Assembly (NCBI RefSeq): GCF_001571245.1
Contig: NZ_BCTK01000016.1
Coordinates: forward strand, 51,181 to 115,180
Reading direction: 5' to 3'
Source of the DNA: Achromobacter piechaudii NBRC 102461
GTDB taxonomy: Bacteria > Pseudomonadota > Gammaproteobacteria > Burkholderiales > Burkholderiaceae_B
DNA length: 64,000 nucleotides
Below are positions 49,777-61,078 of the stretch, in pieces. Every line of letters begins with the position of its first letter. The stretch's first letter is position 1. The position numbers and the translations under genes are program-made. The notes beneath the pieces are model-generated. The model made no database searches. It had not been told where the DNA came from and saw only the letters and a program-made list of their open reading frames with translations.

Positions 49777-50319
49777 ATGAGCACGCCGACCAATGATGAG
49801 AGCCATCTGTGGGTGACGTGGGACGATTACAACCGGTTGATCGAGCGCCTTACCTTGCAGGTGCACCAATCGGGATGGAAGTTCGACAAGATTCTTTGCC
49901 TGGCGCGCGGCGGCATGCGCGTCGGCGACGTTATGTCCCGTATTTTTGACGTACCCCTGGGCATTTTGGCCACCAGCAGCTATCGCGAAGCCGCCGGCAC
50001 CAAGCAGGGGGACATGGATATCGCCCAGTTCATCACCATCACGCGCGGCACCTTGTCCGGGCGGGTGTTGCTGGTGGACGACATGGTTGATACCGGCAAG
50101 ACCTTCAGCAAGGTCTACGACCACCTGAAGAGCCAGTTTGCCGACATCACGGAATTGCGCAGTGCTGTCCTGTGGTGGAAAGGGCATTCCCAGGCGACGC
50201 CCGACTACTACGTGGAAAAGCTGCCGACCAATCCCTGGATCCACCAGCCGTTCGAAGACTACGACAGTCTGCGTCCGCATCAGCTGGAAGCCTGGATTCG
50301 CAAGGGTTACAAGAGCTGA
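49777..50319 (+). CDS. Purine-type phosphoribosyltransferase
   Basis: The 180-residue type I PRTase has the PRPP-binding signature VLLVDDMVDTGKT and an N-terminal WDDYNRLIERLTLQV. The tail WKGHSQATPDYYVEKLPTNPWIHQPFE resembles xanthine/hypoxanthine-guanine phosphoribosyltransferases of the Gpt-like or archaeal branch. Position after purA suggests purine salvage. The preferred base is not clear from sequence. AGGAG precedes the ATG. Confidence 0.85.
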   Translation: MSTPTNDESHLWVTWDDYNRLIERLTLQVHQSGWKFDKILCLARGGMRVGDVMSRIFDVPLGILATSSYREAAGTKQGDMDIAQFITITRGTLSGRVLLVDDMVDTGKTFSKVYDHLKSQFADITELRSAVLWWKGHSQATPDYYVEKLPTNPWIHQPFEDYDSLRPHQLEAWIRKGYKS

Positions 50320-50705
50320 TCGCAGGTGCAGTGCAAGGGGAGGGGTTTGACGCCCGTATGCGTCAAGTGTCCCTCCCAGTAGTCAAAGCGTGCATGACCA
50401 TGCTAGAATCGCTGGTTATCGCTAAACCGAACTTGGCTTGTTACTCTTTGGGTAGTCTTTGGGTAACGGAAACAGCCAGCGGAAATCCGAGAAATACGTA
50501 AAAAACGGGCAACAGTGGGTACGCATCGGTACTGCCAAGGCAGCACTGCATGTTTTCCCGCTACGTCGTTTTTCGAGAACTTGGGTTGCGCTTTCAAAGT
50601 TCCTCGTTCCGCGGTTATCGCGGACCTGGACCCGCGCAGCGTTGCTGGTAAGCAAGCCAGGTTTGTCATCAACTTTTGTTACCCTACAAGCAGGCCAATC
50701 ACTTT
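50320..50705. other. Intergenic region upstream of rpsU
   Basis: This 386-bp gap contains a candidate promoter TAGTCA (50380-50385) and TAGAAT (50404-50409), 18 bp apart, about 290 nt before rpsU, so rpsU may have a long leader. Short reading frames on both strands show no family similarity. No gene was recognised. Confidence 0.4.
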
Positions 50706-50918
50706 ATGCCTATCGTTCGACTGAAGGAAAACGAACCGTTTGAAGCCGCTCTGCGCCGCTTCAAGCGCACCATCGAAAAGACCGGTTTGCTCACCGAGCT
50801 GCGTTCGCGCGAGTTCTATGAGAAGCCCACGGCCGAGCGCAAGCGCAAGCACGCCGCCGCCGTGAAGCGCCACTACAAGCGCATTCGTAGCCAACAACTG
50901 CCCCCGCGCCTGTATTGA
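50706..50918 (+). CDS. rpsU: 30S ribosomal protein S21
   Basis: The 70-residue basic protein has the S21 signature ([20 protein letters not shown], ...[14 protein letters not shown]). It is the first gene of the rpsU-dnaG-rpoD macromolecular synthesis unit. Confidence 0.98.
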   Translation: MPIVRLKENEPFEAALRRFKRTIEKTGLLTELRSREFYEKPTAERKRKHAAAVKRHYKRIRSQQLPPRLY

Positions 50919-50937
50919 TTTTTGATTCCCGAATCTA

Positions 50938-53004
50938 TTGATTCCAGAATCATTCATCCAGGATCTACTCGCCCGAGTCGACGTTGTCGACGTAGTCGGG
51001 CGATATGTGCAGTTGCGAAAGGGTGGGGCCAACTTGCTTGGCCTGTGCCCCTTTCATAACGAAAAAAGTCCGTCTTTCACTGTCAGCCCCACCAAGCAGT
51101 TCTATCACTGCTTCGGCTGTGGAGCACATGGCAGCGCCATCACTTTCCTGATGGAACATACGGGCACCAGTTTCCCCGAAGCCGTGCGCACGCTCGCGGC
51201 TTCGGCGGGAATGACGGTCCCCGAAGAAAACCGAAGCCCCCGCCAGCAGCAGGAATCCGCGCGCCGTCGCGCCGAAGAGTCGCGCCATACGCAGGTGCTC
51301 GATGCTGCCCAGGCGCACTATCTGAAGCAGTTGCGCGCCTCGCCGGCAGCGATCCGCTATCTGAAGCAGCGCGGGCTGACGGGCGAAATCGCCGCGCATT
51401 TTGGTTTGGGGTGGTCGGGCACCGATCGCCACGGTCTGTCGCAAGTCTTTCCGAATTACGAAGATCCCACGCTGGTGGAATCGGGCCTGGTCATCGAGTC
51501 CGAGGACGGGCGCCGCTATGACCGCTTCCGCGAGCGAGTCATGTTCCCGATTCGCAATGCGCGAGGCAGTCTCATCGGATTTGGCGGCCGCATCATCGGC
51601 AAGGGCGAGCCCAAGTACCTGAATTCGCCCGAAACGCCGCTGTTTTCGAAAGGCCATGAGCTGTACGGCTTGTGGGAAGCGCGACTAGCCATCCGTCAGG
51701 AAGGCCAGGTGATCGTGGTCGAAGGGTACATGGACGTGGTCGGGCTGGCGCAGCAAGGCATCGCCAATGCGGTCGCCACGCTGGGTACGGCCACGACGCC
51801 CGACCACGTCAAGAAGCTGCTGCGCGCAAGCGACAAAGTGATATTCAGTTTTGACGGCGATGGCGCGGGTCGGCGTGCCGCCTGGCGTGCCTTGCAAGCC
51901 TGTCTTCCCGTCTTGCGTGACGATATCGCGATACGTTTCCTCTTCCTGCCTACCGAGCACGATCCGGATTCGTATGTGCGTGAATTGGGCGCCGAGGCCT
52001 TTCGCGCTTGCTTGAGCGACGCGGTTGCGTTGTCCCGCTTCTTGCTTGACGAGCTGGCCTCGCGGCACAACATGAATGAAGCGGAAGGACGGGCCAGCTG
52101 CCTGCACGAAGCCAAGCCCTTGCTGGCGGCGATTCCGGAATGCGCGTTGCGCGTCCAGATCGAGCGTGAAATGGCCAAGCTGGTGCAGCTTACGCCCGAA
52201 GAAATGTCGCAGATTCTGGCGCAGCAGCCCGCCAAGCCTTTTGCGCAGCCCGCTGCTGCGAAGGCAGCCGCTGGCGACGCGGGTGGTGCGTCGGGATATT
52301 CGGGGCCGGATACTGAGGGTGGTCATCCCGACATGGGATATGACTTTGCCGGCCATGATTTCCAGGATATTCCCGCCGATGAGCCGGACTATGCCGATTA
52401 CGGCCACTTCCCATCGTCCGGTGGGGATTCCGGCGCCCCGGCTGGTCAACGCAGCGGCGGAAAGCCCGAGTGGAAGAGTAAGGGCGATTGGAAGGGCAAG
52501 AGCGATTGGAAGGGGGGTGGCAAGGGCAACTGGAAAGGGCGCCGGGACAACGATGTGGGCGGCTTCGAAGGGCGCCGCACGATGCCGTCCCTGGCCAAGC
52601 GCCTGTTGGGGCTTTTGCTGGCACACCCTGAACTTGTGGACTCCATGGGCGATCAGCAGCTTGAAGTCATCGACCATGGCCCCCATCTAGGTTTGGTAAG
52701 GGACTTGATCATGCTGGCCCAATCCAGTGGTGCGCGCCATGTCGGGGCATTGCTGGAAGCCGCGGAGCCGGATTCAGATCTGGCGACCGTCCTCAAGGGG
52801 CTACGCGCGGATATCCTGTCCCAGGAAGATTTGCCTGACCCCCAGACCGAGTGGGACGACGCATTGCGTCGCATTGAATTCGACTCGGCCAAGCTGGAAA
52901 TGTCCAAGTTGGCGGCCACTGGCCTAGCGACGGAAGAGGCGCGAAAACGTTATCTGGAGTTGTCCAGCAGGTTGGCGGTGCTGAAAGGTGCTGGGATACG
53001 CTAA
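50938..53004 (+). CDS. dnaG: DNA primase
   Basis: DnaG makes primers for replication. The 688-residue protein has the N-terminal zinc finger (GLCPFHNEKSPSF, HCFGCGAHG), the RNA polymerase core, Toprim motifs (VVVEGYMDVV, SFDGDGAGRRA) and a C-terminal DnaB-binding domain. It starts with TTG at 50938 (MIPESFIQDLLARVD), with no in-frame ATG nearby and a weak ribosome-binding site. Between the core and the C-terminal domain is a low-complexity linker, with four tryptophans at 512, 518, 524 and 532 in WKG-type repeats. Confidence 0.96.
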   Translation: MIPESFIQDLLARVDVVDVVGRYVQLRKGGANLLGLCPFHNEKSPSFTVSPTKQFYHCFGCGAHGSAITFLMEHTGTSFPEAVRTLAASAGMTVPEENRSPRQQQESARRRAEESRHTQVLDAAQAHYLKQLRASPAAIRYLKQRGLTGEIAAHFGLGWSGTDRHGLSQVFPNYEDPTLVESGLVIESEDGRRYDRFRERVMFPIRNARGSLIGFGGRIIGKGEPKYLNSPETPLFSKGHELYGLWEARLAIRQEGQVIVVEGYMDVVGLAQQGIANAVATLGTATTPDHVKKLLRASDKVIFSFDGDGAGRRAAWRALQACLPVLRDDIAIRFLFLPTEHDPDSYVRELGAEAFRACLSDAVALSRFLLDELASRHNMNEAEGRASCLHEAKPLLAAIPECALRVQIEREMAKLVQLTPEEMSQILAQQPAKPFAQPAAAKAAAGDAGGASGYSGPDTEGGHPDMGYDFAGHDFQDIPADEPDYADYGHFPSSGGDSGAPAGQRSGGKPEWKSKGDWKGKSDWKGGGKGNWKGRRDNDVGGFEGRRTMPSLAKRLLGLLLAHPELVDSMGDQQLEVIDHGPHLGLVRDLIMLAQSSGARHVGALLEAAEPDSDLATVLKGLRADILSQEDLPDPQTEWDDALRRIEFDSAKLEMSKLAATGLATEEARKRYLELSSRLAVLKGAGIR

Positions 53005-53884
53005 ATGCGCTAAAATCGAAGGTTGTCCTCTGGTCGCGGCTACGAGGATGGCGCATCGAAGACTGCGTGGAAGAAGCATGGGAGATGCATGAAAGATGCA
53101 TGTAAGACGAAGGGGCTGATGACTGGGGGGCGAAGCAATGTGACGCCTTCTCTAGCAAATTCGTTGCATGTTATTCCCCGTGGTTTGCTGAGTGAAGATT
53201 CCTGAATAATTTCTGAATTTTCGCGCCCGCATCTCACGGCACGGCGGCGTACAAGAATGTATTAAAGCCAGTGGAATCAATTTTGGCCTGTTCAATCTAA
53301 TAGGAGTGCGTCGCTGCTGTAGTCGGGCGGGCGCGGCGAGTTGAGGTTGATTATGTAGTAAGGCAGGGCGGTGGATGTGCAATGCGCCGCAATGTCAGCA
53401 CTGAAAAATGTAGTGCAGTTGATGTGTTGAAAAAGAAGTAGTGCAAAAGACGTAGTGACGAACACTTAAGTACATCATTCAAGTAGTTTTATGGCCGTCG
53501 GCGGATAACCGACGGCTGAGCGGTGAATCAGGCAGTTCAGCGGCGAGAATTTTTGCGTAGCGTTAGTGGTCTGGGTGCTGTGTCTACATAGCTGCTAGGG
53601 GCAATGGTCCCCATAAGCAAGCAAAGCCTATTTATAGGCAGGCAGCCCCCCCAACGCCCGGAATCCGTCGCAGGATGAGGTTATGCACGTTAAGCGCCAT
53701 AACGGTATTGCACCGGCAAGGCGCCGAGCGGGCTCGCAAGAGCTGGCGCTGCGAACAACGCAGCCGCGTGATCTTGGCCGGTTTATCTGTTTTACCCGTA
53801 TCTGCGTCGCGCTGGGCCACCGTCCAGTGCGGGCCAGCGCGGTGCAACATGCCCAAACGGGTTGCGACGACCACGGAAGCGACT
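53005..53884. other. Long leader region between dnaG and rpoD
   Basis: This 880-bp gap is unusual for the dnaG-rpoD pair. It holds three 11-bp tandem repeats (53072-53104), three GTAGTG words near 53410-53460, an 8-bp hairpin GCCGTCGG/CCGACGGC (53494-53516) without a T-run, and a small GGGG/CCCC hairpin near 53600. Base composition is less GC-rich than the flanking genes over about 53100-53640. No convincing gene or clear promoter was found, though rpoD promoters are expected here. Confidence 0.5.
53072..53104. repeat. Three 11-bp tandem repeats downstream of dnaG
   Basis: AGAAGCATGGG, AGATGCATGAA and AGATGCATGTA follow one another exactly. The ATGCAT core of copies two and three is itself palindromic. 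Confidence 0.7.
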
Positions 53885-56161
<2,277 letters not shown>

Positions 56162-56170
56162 TCGTTTTCA

Positions 56171-56249
<79 letters not shown>

Positions 56250-56259
56250 AGTAAACATG

Positions 56260-56294
56260 CGGGTCTCGGAGCAATCCGAGGCCCGTTTTGTTTT
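56260..56294 (+). terminator. Intrinsic terminator of the rpoD-tRNA unit
   Basis: CGGG and CTCGGA pair with TCCGAG and CCCG around GCAA, with one bulged base per arm, followed by TTTTGTTTT. It begins 11 nt after the tRNA CCA end. Confidence 0.8.
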
Positions 56295-57060
56295 CCGGAA
56301 TCCTGAGACTTTTCCGCAATCCAGTTCACCGCTTGGGTGCCGACCTGTCGCTGTTTTTCGGCGACAGGCGTACCTCTCGGTGGTCGCGAGAGAGTCGTGG
56401 TCGAGCTTGTTTTGCGCCTGTCTGGTGTCGCCCGCCGACTAAGTCTGTCGGTGCCGGCCTTGGCGCGCAGGTCTCGGAACTGGAATGCTGACTTGAAGAG
56501 GCCGGCTGCTTGCCAGGCCATATCGAACCCACCACGCAGCGCGCCTGCGCTCAACGGCAGCCCAAATTCCGTCATCACCAAGTACAGGCTGACCACTTTG
56601 TACTCAGCGCGGCAACGTGTTTTTCTGGCCTGGATCCGGTCAACCACCTGGGCAAGTTCCCCTGTAATTTCGATGCGCAGCTTTTGGCCCGTTTCGCTCT
56701 GGCGGACGTGCAGGATGCCTTCGCGCAGCCCAAGTCCATGGCGCCTCGTAGCGGCTCGTCTGCGGCTTCCCTGACCTGCGCATAGATGTTGTCTTCGACA
56801 TAGGTGTCGCGGCCGCGCTCCTTGTTCGTTCGCACGCCTTGGGCCGGGTTCGCCACGCGGTCAGACAGATCTAGCGGGCATAGTTGAAGTCGCCGCTGAT
56901 GAGTGCGATTTCTCGGTTGGCGCGCACGCGGCCGATGTCTGGCGGCACTGGCTGGCCTATTTCGCGGAACCAGTCCGCCGCTTTCCCCATTCGCCAACGG
57001 ATGTACCGCGTTACGTGGAGTGGTTTAATCTGCGCCCGCAGCACTGGCGACTTATCGAAA
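56285..57060 (-). pseudogene. Phage tyrosine integrase, frameshifted remnant
   Basis: Pieces of one integrase lie in different minus-strand frames. KPLHVTRYIRWRM and RANREIALISGDFNYAR, which ends at a stop near 56870, are from the core-binding domain. NPAQGVRTNKERGRDTYVED and VREAADEPLRGAMDLG come next. FQFRDLRAKAGTD carries the first-box arginine, and SAGDTRQAQNKLDHDSLATTERY holds the nucleophile tyrosine. At least three frame changes separate them, so no active enzyme is expected. Its 3' end faces the adjacent tRNA, the usual arrangement for an integrase beside its attachment site. Confidence 0.85.
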
Positions 57061-57168
57061 ACCGAGCACAAGAGGTCCTGTTCTATCTGCTTCCCAAGAC
57101 GACCTGTTTCACTAAGCGCCACTCCCCTCAAGGGAAGCCAAGCATGGCACTTGTGCGCCAACCGCTAA

Positions 57169-57444
57169 CCAAGAATCAGATCAAAGCCAACAGACCGGCA
57201 TGGTTCAGAAACCATCGACGTTCAGGCGCAAGCGCTTGGCTACGCGGGCAACAATGAGGCAATTAGCTGTGCTGATGAGCCTACTATTCCGAAGTTCCAG
57301 GAGGCGCCGGCGTTGCGCGCTTGGCGTAGTTCAGTGTGGGAAACGGAAAATGCGCTGCTGAGTTTCAAGGATGACGAGTCTGTCACCATCCCGAGCGTCA
57401 GCGAATTGTTGCACCAGATGCCCAAGTTTTCCCTGTTCAAATAG
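57169..57444 (+). pseudogene. Phage tail-type protein remnant (C-terminal part)
   Basis: The open frame encodes IDVQAQALGYAGNNEAISCA, then ALRAWRSSVWETE and a proline-serine closing segment SELLHQMPKF. This pattern (GYDN-type motif, AWRxxVW, PTVxELxxxLP) is common at the C-terminus of small phage tail-region proteins. There is no start codon in frame; a start at 57143 reads in another frame, so a frameshift is likely. The exact family is not identified. Confidence 0.5.
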
Positions 57445-57491
57445 ACCTTGCGCTACCTATATAATGCGAGCCACATCAGAGGGGTGAAAGG

Positions 57492-58682
57492 GTGGCAAAA
57501 GACGCCAGTGCGGACGGACTTAGGGGGCTAGCTGCTGTTAGTGTTGTGGTCTCTCATTTGATCCTGGCGTTCTTTCCCGCTGCCTTGACCCACTACTTCG
57601 CTTGGGTCGCAGCGCCGGGAGCTATCTACGGCCGTGTGGAGAGCATCTTGGCCACGCCCGGACTTTCCGTGCTGTGGAACGGCAGCTTCTCGGTCTCAAT
57701 ATTCTTCGTCCTAAGTGGCTACGTTCTCACGAAGAGCTTGGTCGAAAGGCAGGATGTATCGATCGCCCGGTCCTTGGCTGCTCGCCGGTATTTTCGCTTG
57801 GCAGGACCAGTTCTTGGGAGCGCGCTGTTCGCTTTCGGTCTCATGAGCCTGGGGCTTTATCACTCGGTCGATGTCGCCGCCATGACATCTTCCGCGTGGC
57901 TAAAAGGTATGTGGAACGTCACGCCGAATTTTTTCCAGGCTGTCAGAGAAGGGCTGTTCGGGGCGATTTTCCGTGGGGAAGTTTCATATAACCCCGTGTT
58001 CTGGACCATGCGGATCGAGTTCATCGGCTCTCTGCTTATCTTGTCATATCGTTGCCTCACACTGTGTCGGCGCAGTCAAGTGGTCGGGGCGACGATCTAC
58101 GTCATCCTCACAGTATCGTTCGCACCCGGCGAGTGGGTCGCGTATCTCGCATTTTTGCTTGGAACTCACTTGAATGATGTTCCGGCGTTAAAGCGTCGCG
58201 GCGCGCTGTACTCGCTGGCGGTGATTGGCTTATACCTCGGCGGAATAGACAGCTCTTGGTTGTACAGGTGGCTCGAATATATTCCGGTTGCTGCGCCAGA
58301 CCGAAACGGGGTGTCTGCCGTCGTCGGGGCAGCCCTGCTTGTATATGCCGTCAAATCCGGCGCGTTCTCGGCCTTATTGAGGTTTGGCCTCGTTCAGTTT
58401 CTGGGGCGGATCTCGTATTCGCTGTATCTCGTCCATCTTCCGATCATCTTAAGTGTGGCTTGCGGCTCGTATCTGTGGTTCGTGGCCTATCTTGGATTTG
58501 GCCGGATTGCTGCCGCCGCGATGTCATTTGTAATCGCTTTCCCAACTACGATCTTGGTAGCCATCGTATTTACACGCCTAGTAGATGAACCCTGCATCAA
58601 GCTCGCCAAACGAATTTTCCCGGCACGGGAGTCTTCGTCGAAATCTAAAAAGTCCACGGAAGATCTGGCGCCGAGCGGCTGA
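57492..58682 (+). CDS. Acyltransferase 3 family membrane protein (O-antigen acetylase-like)
   Basis: The 396-residue protein begins with the family signature DGLRGLAAVSVVVSHLILAFF, with the usual Arg and His, and has about ten membrane segments. FSVSIFFVLSGYVL and RRYFRLAGPVL follow the OafA/NodX pattern. Such enzymes acetylate O-antigen or other surface sugars and are often phage-borne serotype-converting genes. GTG 57492 is the start, with AGAGGGG 8 nt upstream. It is intact, unlike its phage neighbours, and looks less GC-rich than the chromosome, which suggests foreign origin. Confidence 0.85.
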   Translation: MAKDASADGLRGLAAVSVVVSHLILAFFPAALTHYFAWVAAPGAIYGRVESILATPGLSVLWNGSFSVSIFFVLSGYVLTKSLVERQDVSIARSLAARRYFRLAGPVLGSALFAFGLMSLGLYHSVDVAAMTSSAWLKGMWNVTPNFFQAVREGLFGAIFRGEVSYNPVFWTMRIEFIGSLLILSYRCLTLCRRSQVVGATIYVILTVSFAPGEWVAYLAFLLGTHLNDVPALKRRGALYSLAVIGLYLGGIDSSWLYRWLEYIPVAAPDRNGVSAVVGAALLVYAVKSGAFSALLRFGLVQFLGRISYSLYLVHLPIILSVACGSYLWFVAYLGFGRIAAAAMSFVIAFPTTILVAIVFTRLVDEPCIKLAKRIFPARESSSKSKKSTEDLAPSG

Positions 58683-58862
58683 AGTCGGGACTAAATAAAA
58701 CCAGCCTCTGCGGTTGTTTTACATCTTTAGGGGCGCGATGTTGTCGCTTCAAAGGAAAGACTGTGTCTGACGGGCATCTGTCGATGCATTCATCAAGTCC
58801 CTGCACGGGCGCGTCGTGCAAAGGGAGCAAAGCGCTGTGGCGGCGGTGACGGGGATTCGAAA

Positions 58863-59327
58863 ATGATATTGGACCGCCTGAAGCGCAAGTTGATTGCGGG
58901 GGCCTGCGCGGGATAGCTCGCCATTGCAGGTGTGCTGGTCACACATTTCGAGCCGGGAAAGGCGCGCTTCAAGCCGTACATTGACCCTGTCGGCGTCCTG
59001 ACGGTGTGCAATGGACATACCGGCCCCGACATCGACCCGAAGCGGATCTACACCGATGCGGAGCGCGATGCTTGGCGCGACGCCGATTTGGCCATTGCTG
59101 TCCGGGTGGTGCGCCTACTGATCACTGTTCAGTTGAACGACTGGCAGCGCGCCGCGCTCATCGACTTCACCTACAAGCTGGGAGCCAGCAACCTGATCGA
59201 GTTCACCATGTGGCGCAAGTTCAACATTGGCGACCAAGCCGGCTGCTGCGCGGCACTGGACCGCTGGGTGAAGGGCTGGAAGGGCGACGTGTTGGTGGCG
59301 CTGCCAGGTCTGGCCACGTGCAGGTAG
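58863..59327 (+). pseudogene. Phage endolysin (GH24 lysozyme) with internal stop codon
   Basis: ATG 58863 opens MILDRLKRKLIAGACAG, then TAG, then in the same frame LAIAGVLVTHFEPGKA. The catalytic trio is present: Glu in HFEPG, Asp in YIDPVG and Thr in LTVCNGHTG. The stop falls inside the signal-arrest-release segment. At the other end the frame leaves the family pattern after VALPGLA and stops at 59327, losing the usual RRxxER tail. Both defects point to a pseudogene. Just before it, codons around 58765-58865 may be the end of a holin or other lysis gene. Confidence 0.8.
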
Positions 59328-59335
59328 GTGGACAC

Positions 59336-59515
59336 ATGAGTCGGTCTACAGCGCTGACCGGCGGGAAGGGTTACGCCATGGCGCTGGTGGTAGGCGTAAT
59401 CGTGGCAGGCGGCGCGACCTTTTGGAGCGGCGAGTGGCCGAAGCTGGCCAGATCAAAGAACGGATCACCAATGCCGAATGGGCTTATGGGGGAATGCGCA
59501 AGTCCGGCTCTGTAG
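59336..59515 (+). pseudogene. Spanin (Rz)-like remnant
   Basis: A 59-residue frame starts MSRSTALTGGKGYAMALVVG and contains one hydrophobic helix (MALVVGVIVAGGATF), as in the i-spanin that follows an endolysin gene. The expected long periplasmic coiled coil is missing; reading continues better in another frame (QIKERITNAEWAYGGMRKSG). The call depends mostly on position. Confidence 0.4.
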
Positions 59516-60145
59516 TCGATCAGGCTTTCGTTAGCCCTTATCGAGATTGCGAGCGGGGCTCTCACTGGGCCTTCAGCGCTCACCGAAATATGCGGGGAGG
59601 CAATACCGGCGCTGCCAGATTCTTTAGGACGATGATTCCCCAGTAATACGATGAGATGATTACCGTCTCGCTTGGGGGGGAAGGGGATCTTAGTTTGCAC
59701 GTGAATCTGATCTTCGATTGCCCTCTCCGTCCGGGGAGTTCACACCTTAGAGTCGAGGATGATCTGGTCGCTCCTCTCCAGGAACTCGCCATGATCTTGT
59801 ACATTCAATCGGAGGGCGATCAGAGGAGCGACGTCGACCAAGCCAGTCGGTGTGAATTGCAACTGTCGATTGGGGCACAGACGTGCGCTAGCCAGGACGA
59901 AAGCCCTAGGAGTTCTAGGCATCTACAGCCGCCAGCAATGGCTGCTGTTTCGTTTCCGGCAGGCGCTGTGTCCTTAAGTGTGTCCGATCGAAGGAGCCAA
60001 ACCCGTGGCACACGGTTCAATTCCTCGCCTTCCTGCCATGAAATCAGCAAAGGATGTGTCATTGAGAAACAGCGATATCTTTATGGCGGCTGTTCACCCA
60101 TAGTGGCCCTGGGAATATTTTTTCCCTGTACATCTAGGACTTACA
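59516..60145. other. Intergenic or decayed prophage stretch
   Basis: No gene could be supported over this 630-bp stretch. Frames on both strands are short or show no recognisable pattern. It is more AT-rich than the flanking chromosome, in keeping with prophage decay. Confidence 0.4.
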
Positions 60146-60355
60146 TTGAAGATAGAAACTGGTATCGTGAAGTGGTTCAACAACGACAAGGGCTACGGCT
60201 TTATTTCGCCGGAACTGGGTGGTAAAGACCTCTTCGCGCATTACTCGGAAATTCAGGGTGACGGGCACAAATCTCTTGAAGAGAACCAGCGCGTGTCGTT
60301 TGTCGCCGGCCAGGGCCAGAAAGGTCCTCAAGCGACCATGATCAAACCGATCTAA
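60146..60355 (+). CDS. Cold-shock domain protein (CspA family) with TTG start
   Basis: The 69-residue OB-fold protein has RNP1 (KGYGFI) and RNP2 (DLFAHY) in the order [36 protein letters not shown], and it is complete to the ATMIKPI end. Relatives usually start METGIVKWF; here the expected ATG reads ATA, and the only start is TTG two codons earlier. AGGA lies 6 nt before that TTG, so it may be translated. CspA proteins bind single-stranded nucleic acids. It lies in the prophage-like tract, and cold-shock genes are known as phage cargo. Confidence 0.85.
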   Translation: MKIETGIVKWFNNDKGYGFISPELGGKDLFAHYSEIQGDGHKSLEENQRVSFVAGQGQKGPQATMIKPI

Positions 60356-60820
60356 TACCTGGGTTGCCTACTGTCATGTAGGCAACGGGGTCGCAAGTTG
60401 CAGGGCCGAATCCATTGAAACAGTGGATTCGGCCCTTTCGTTTTGGGGACGCCTCAGCTATGAGGCGCTACGTGGACTTTGCAGGAGGCCATTCCAAGGC
60501 CTCCGTGCTCGCCGCGACTTGTCCGGGTTTGTGAAGACAAAGCCGAGATCGGCGAAACAGGCCGGACAGCAGCTACTGGTAGCGCCCTCCGGTACATGGG
60601 TCAGGACAGGCCCGGCACCGCTCGGCGACACGCATTGCCGAAGCGGCTTCCAGGGATGAGCGGCGGCCTCGACGTATGTCGGGGCGTTCGCATTTTTAAG
60701 GGTGCTGCGGCGCAAGCGTCGCTTTCACCGCCTCATTCATAGCGCGGGGAGACGCGCTGTCGCCTTTTCAAGGACGGGTGATTGCTCAAAGCGAAGCTTG
60801 CGGGTGAGTGACCTCGGAAA
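60356..60820. other. Intergenic stretch after the cold-shock gene
   Basis: Apart from two hairpins at its left end (GTTGCCTAC/GTAGGCAAC at 60363-60386 and the terminator at 60403), no gene could be supported. Short frames on both strands near 60458-60742 lack recognised motifs. Confidence 0.4.
60403..60444 (+). terminator. Intrinsic terminator of the cold-shock gene
   Basis: GGGCCGAATCCA pairs with TGGATTCGGCCC around TTGAAACAG, followed by TTTCGTTTT. Confidence 0.85.
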
Positions 60821-60973
60821 CTACTCGTCCGGGGGCGTTCGCATCCCGATTTGTTCTTGCAGCGCTATCTCCTCGCAGAACGCGCGGATCATCGCGAGGC
60901 AAAGCTCTCTGTTGGCTTCGGAAAGCGCCCAGAATTGCTCGGGCGGGAAATGGAGGTGGGGCCAGTGGTTCAT
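60821..60973 (-). CDS. Small hypothetical protein, 50 residues
   Basis: The frame starts MNHWPHLHFPPEQFWALSEA and continues as an amphipathic helical segment with two cysteines (LCLAMIRAFCEEIALQE), ending in PPDE. Composition and codon use look like a real protein. It is in the prophage-like tract. Function is not known and no family is recognised. Confidence 0.5.
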   Translation of the reverse strand: MNHWPHLHFPPEQFWALSEANRELCLAMIRAFCEEIALQEQIGMRTPPDE

Positions 60974-61078
60974 GCAAGCACTCTAACCACGGAAACTGCA
61001 TTTGTGCGCTAACAAGCCCGTATGTAGGACCGATTGACGGTCTAATGCATAGATCTTCACGTCATCACCGTTGCGTAT

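Noticed and set aside
53494..53516. Terminator-like hairpin in the rpoD leader
   Set aside because: The 8-bp stem is perfect but no T-run follows on either strand.
59656..60225. Plus-strand frame of 189 residues before and into the cold-shock gene
   Set aside because: It overlaps the cold-shock start in another frame, has no ribosome-binding site and shows no conserved pattern.
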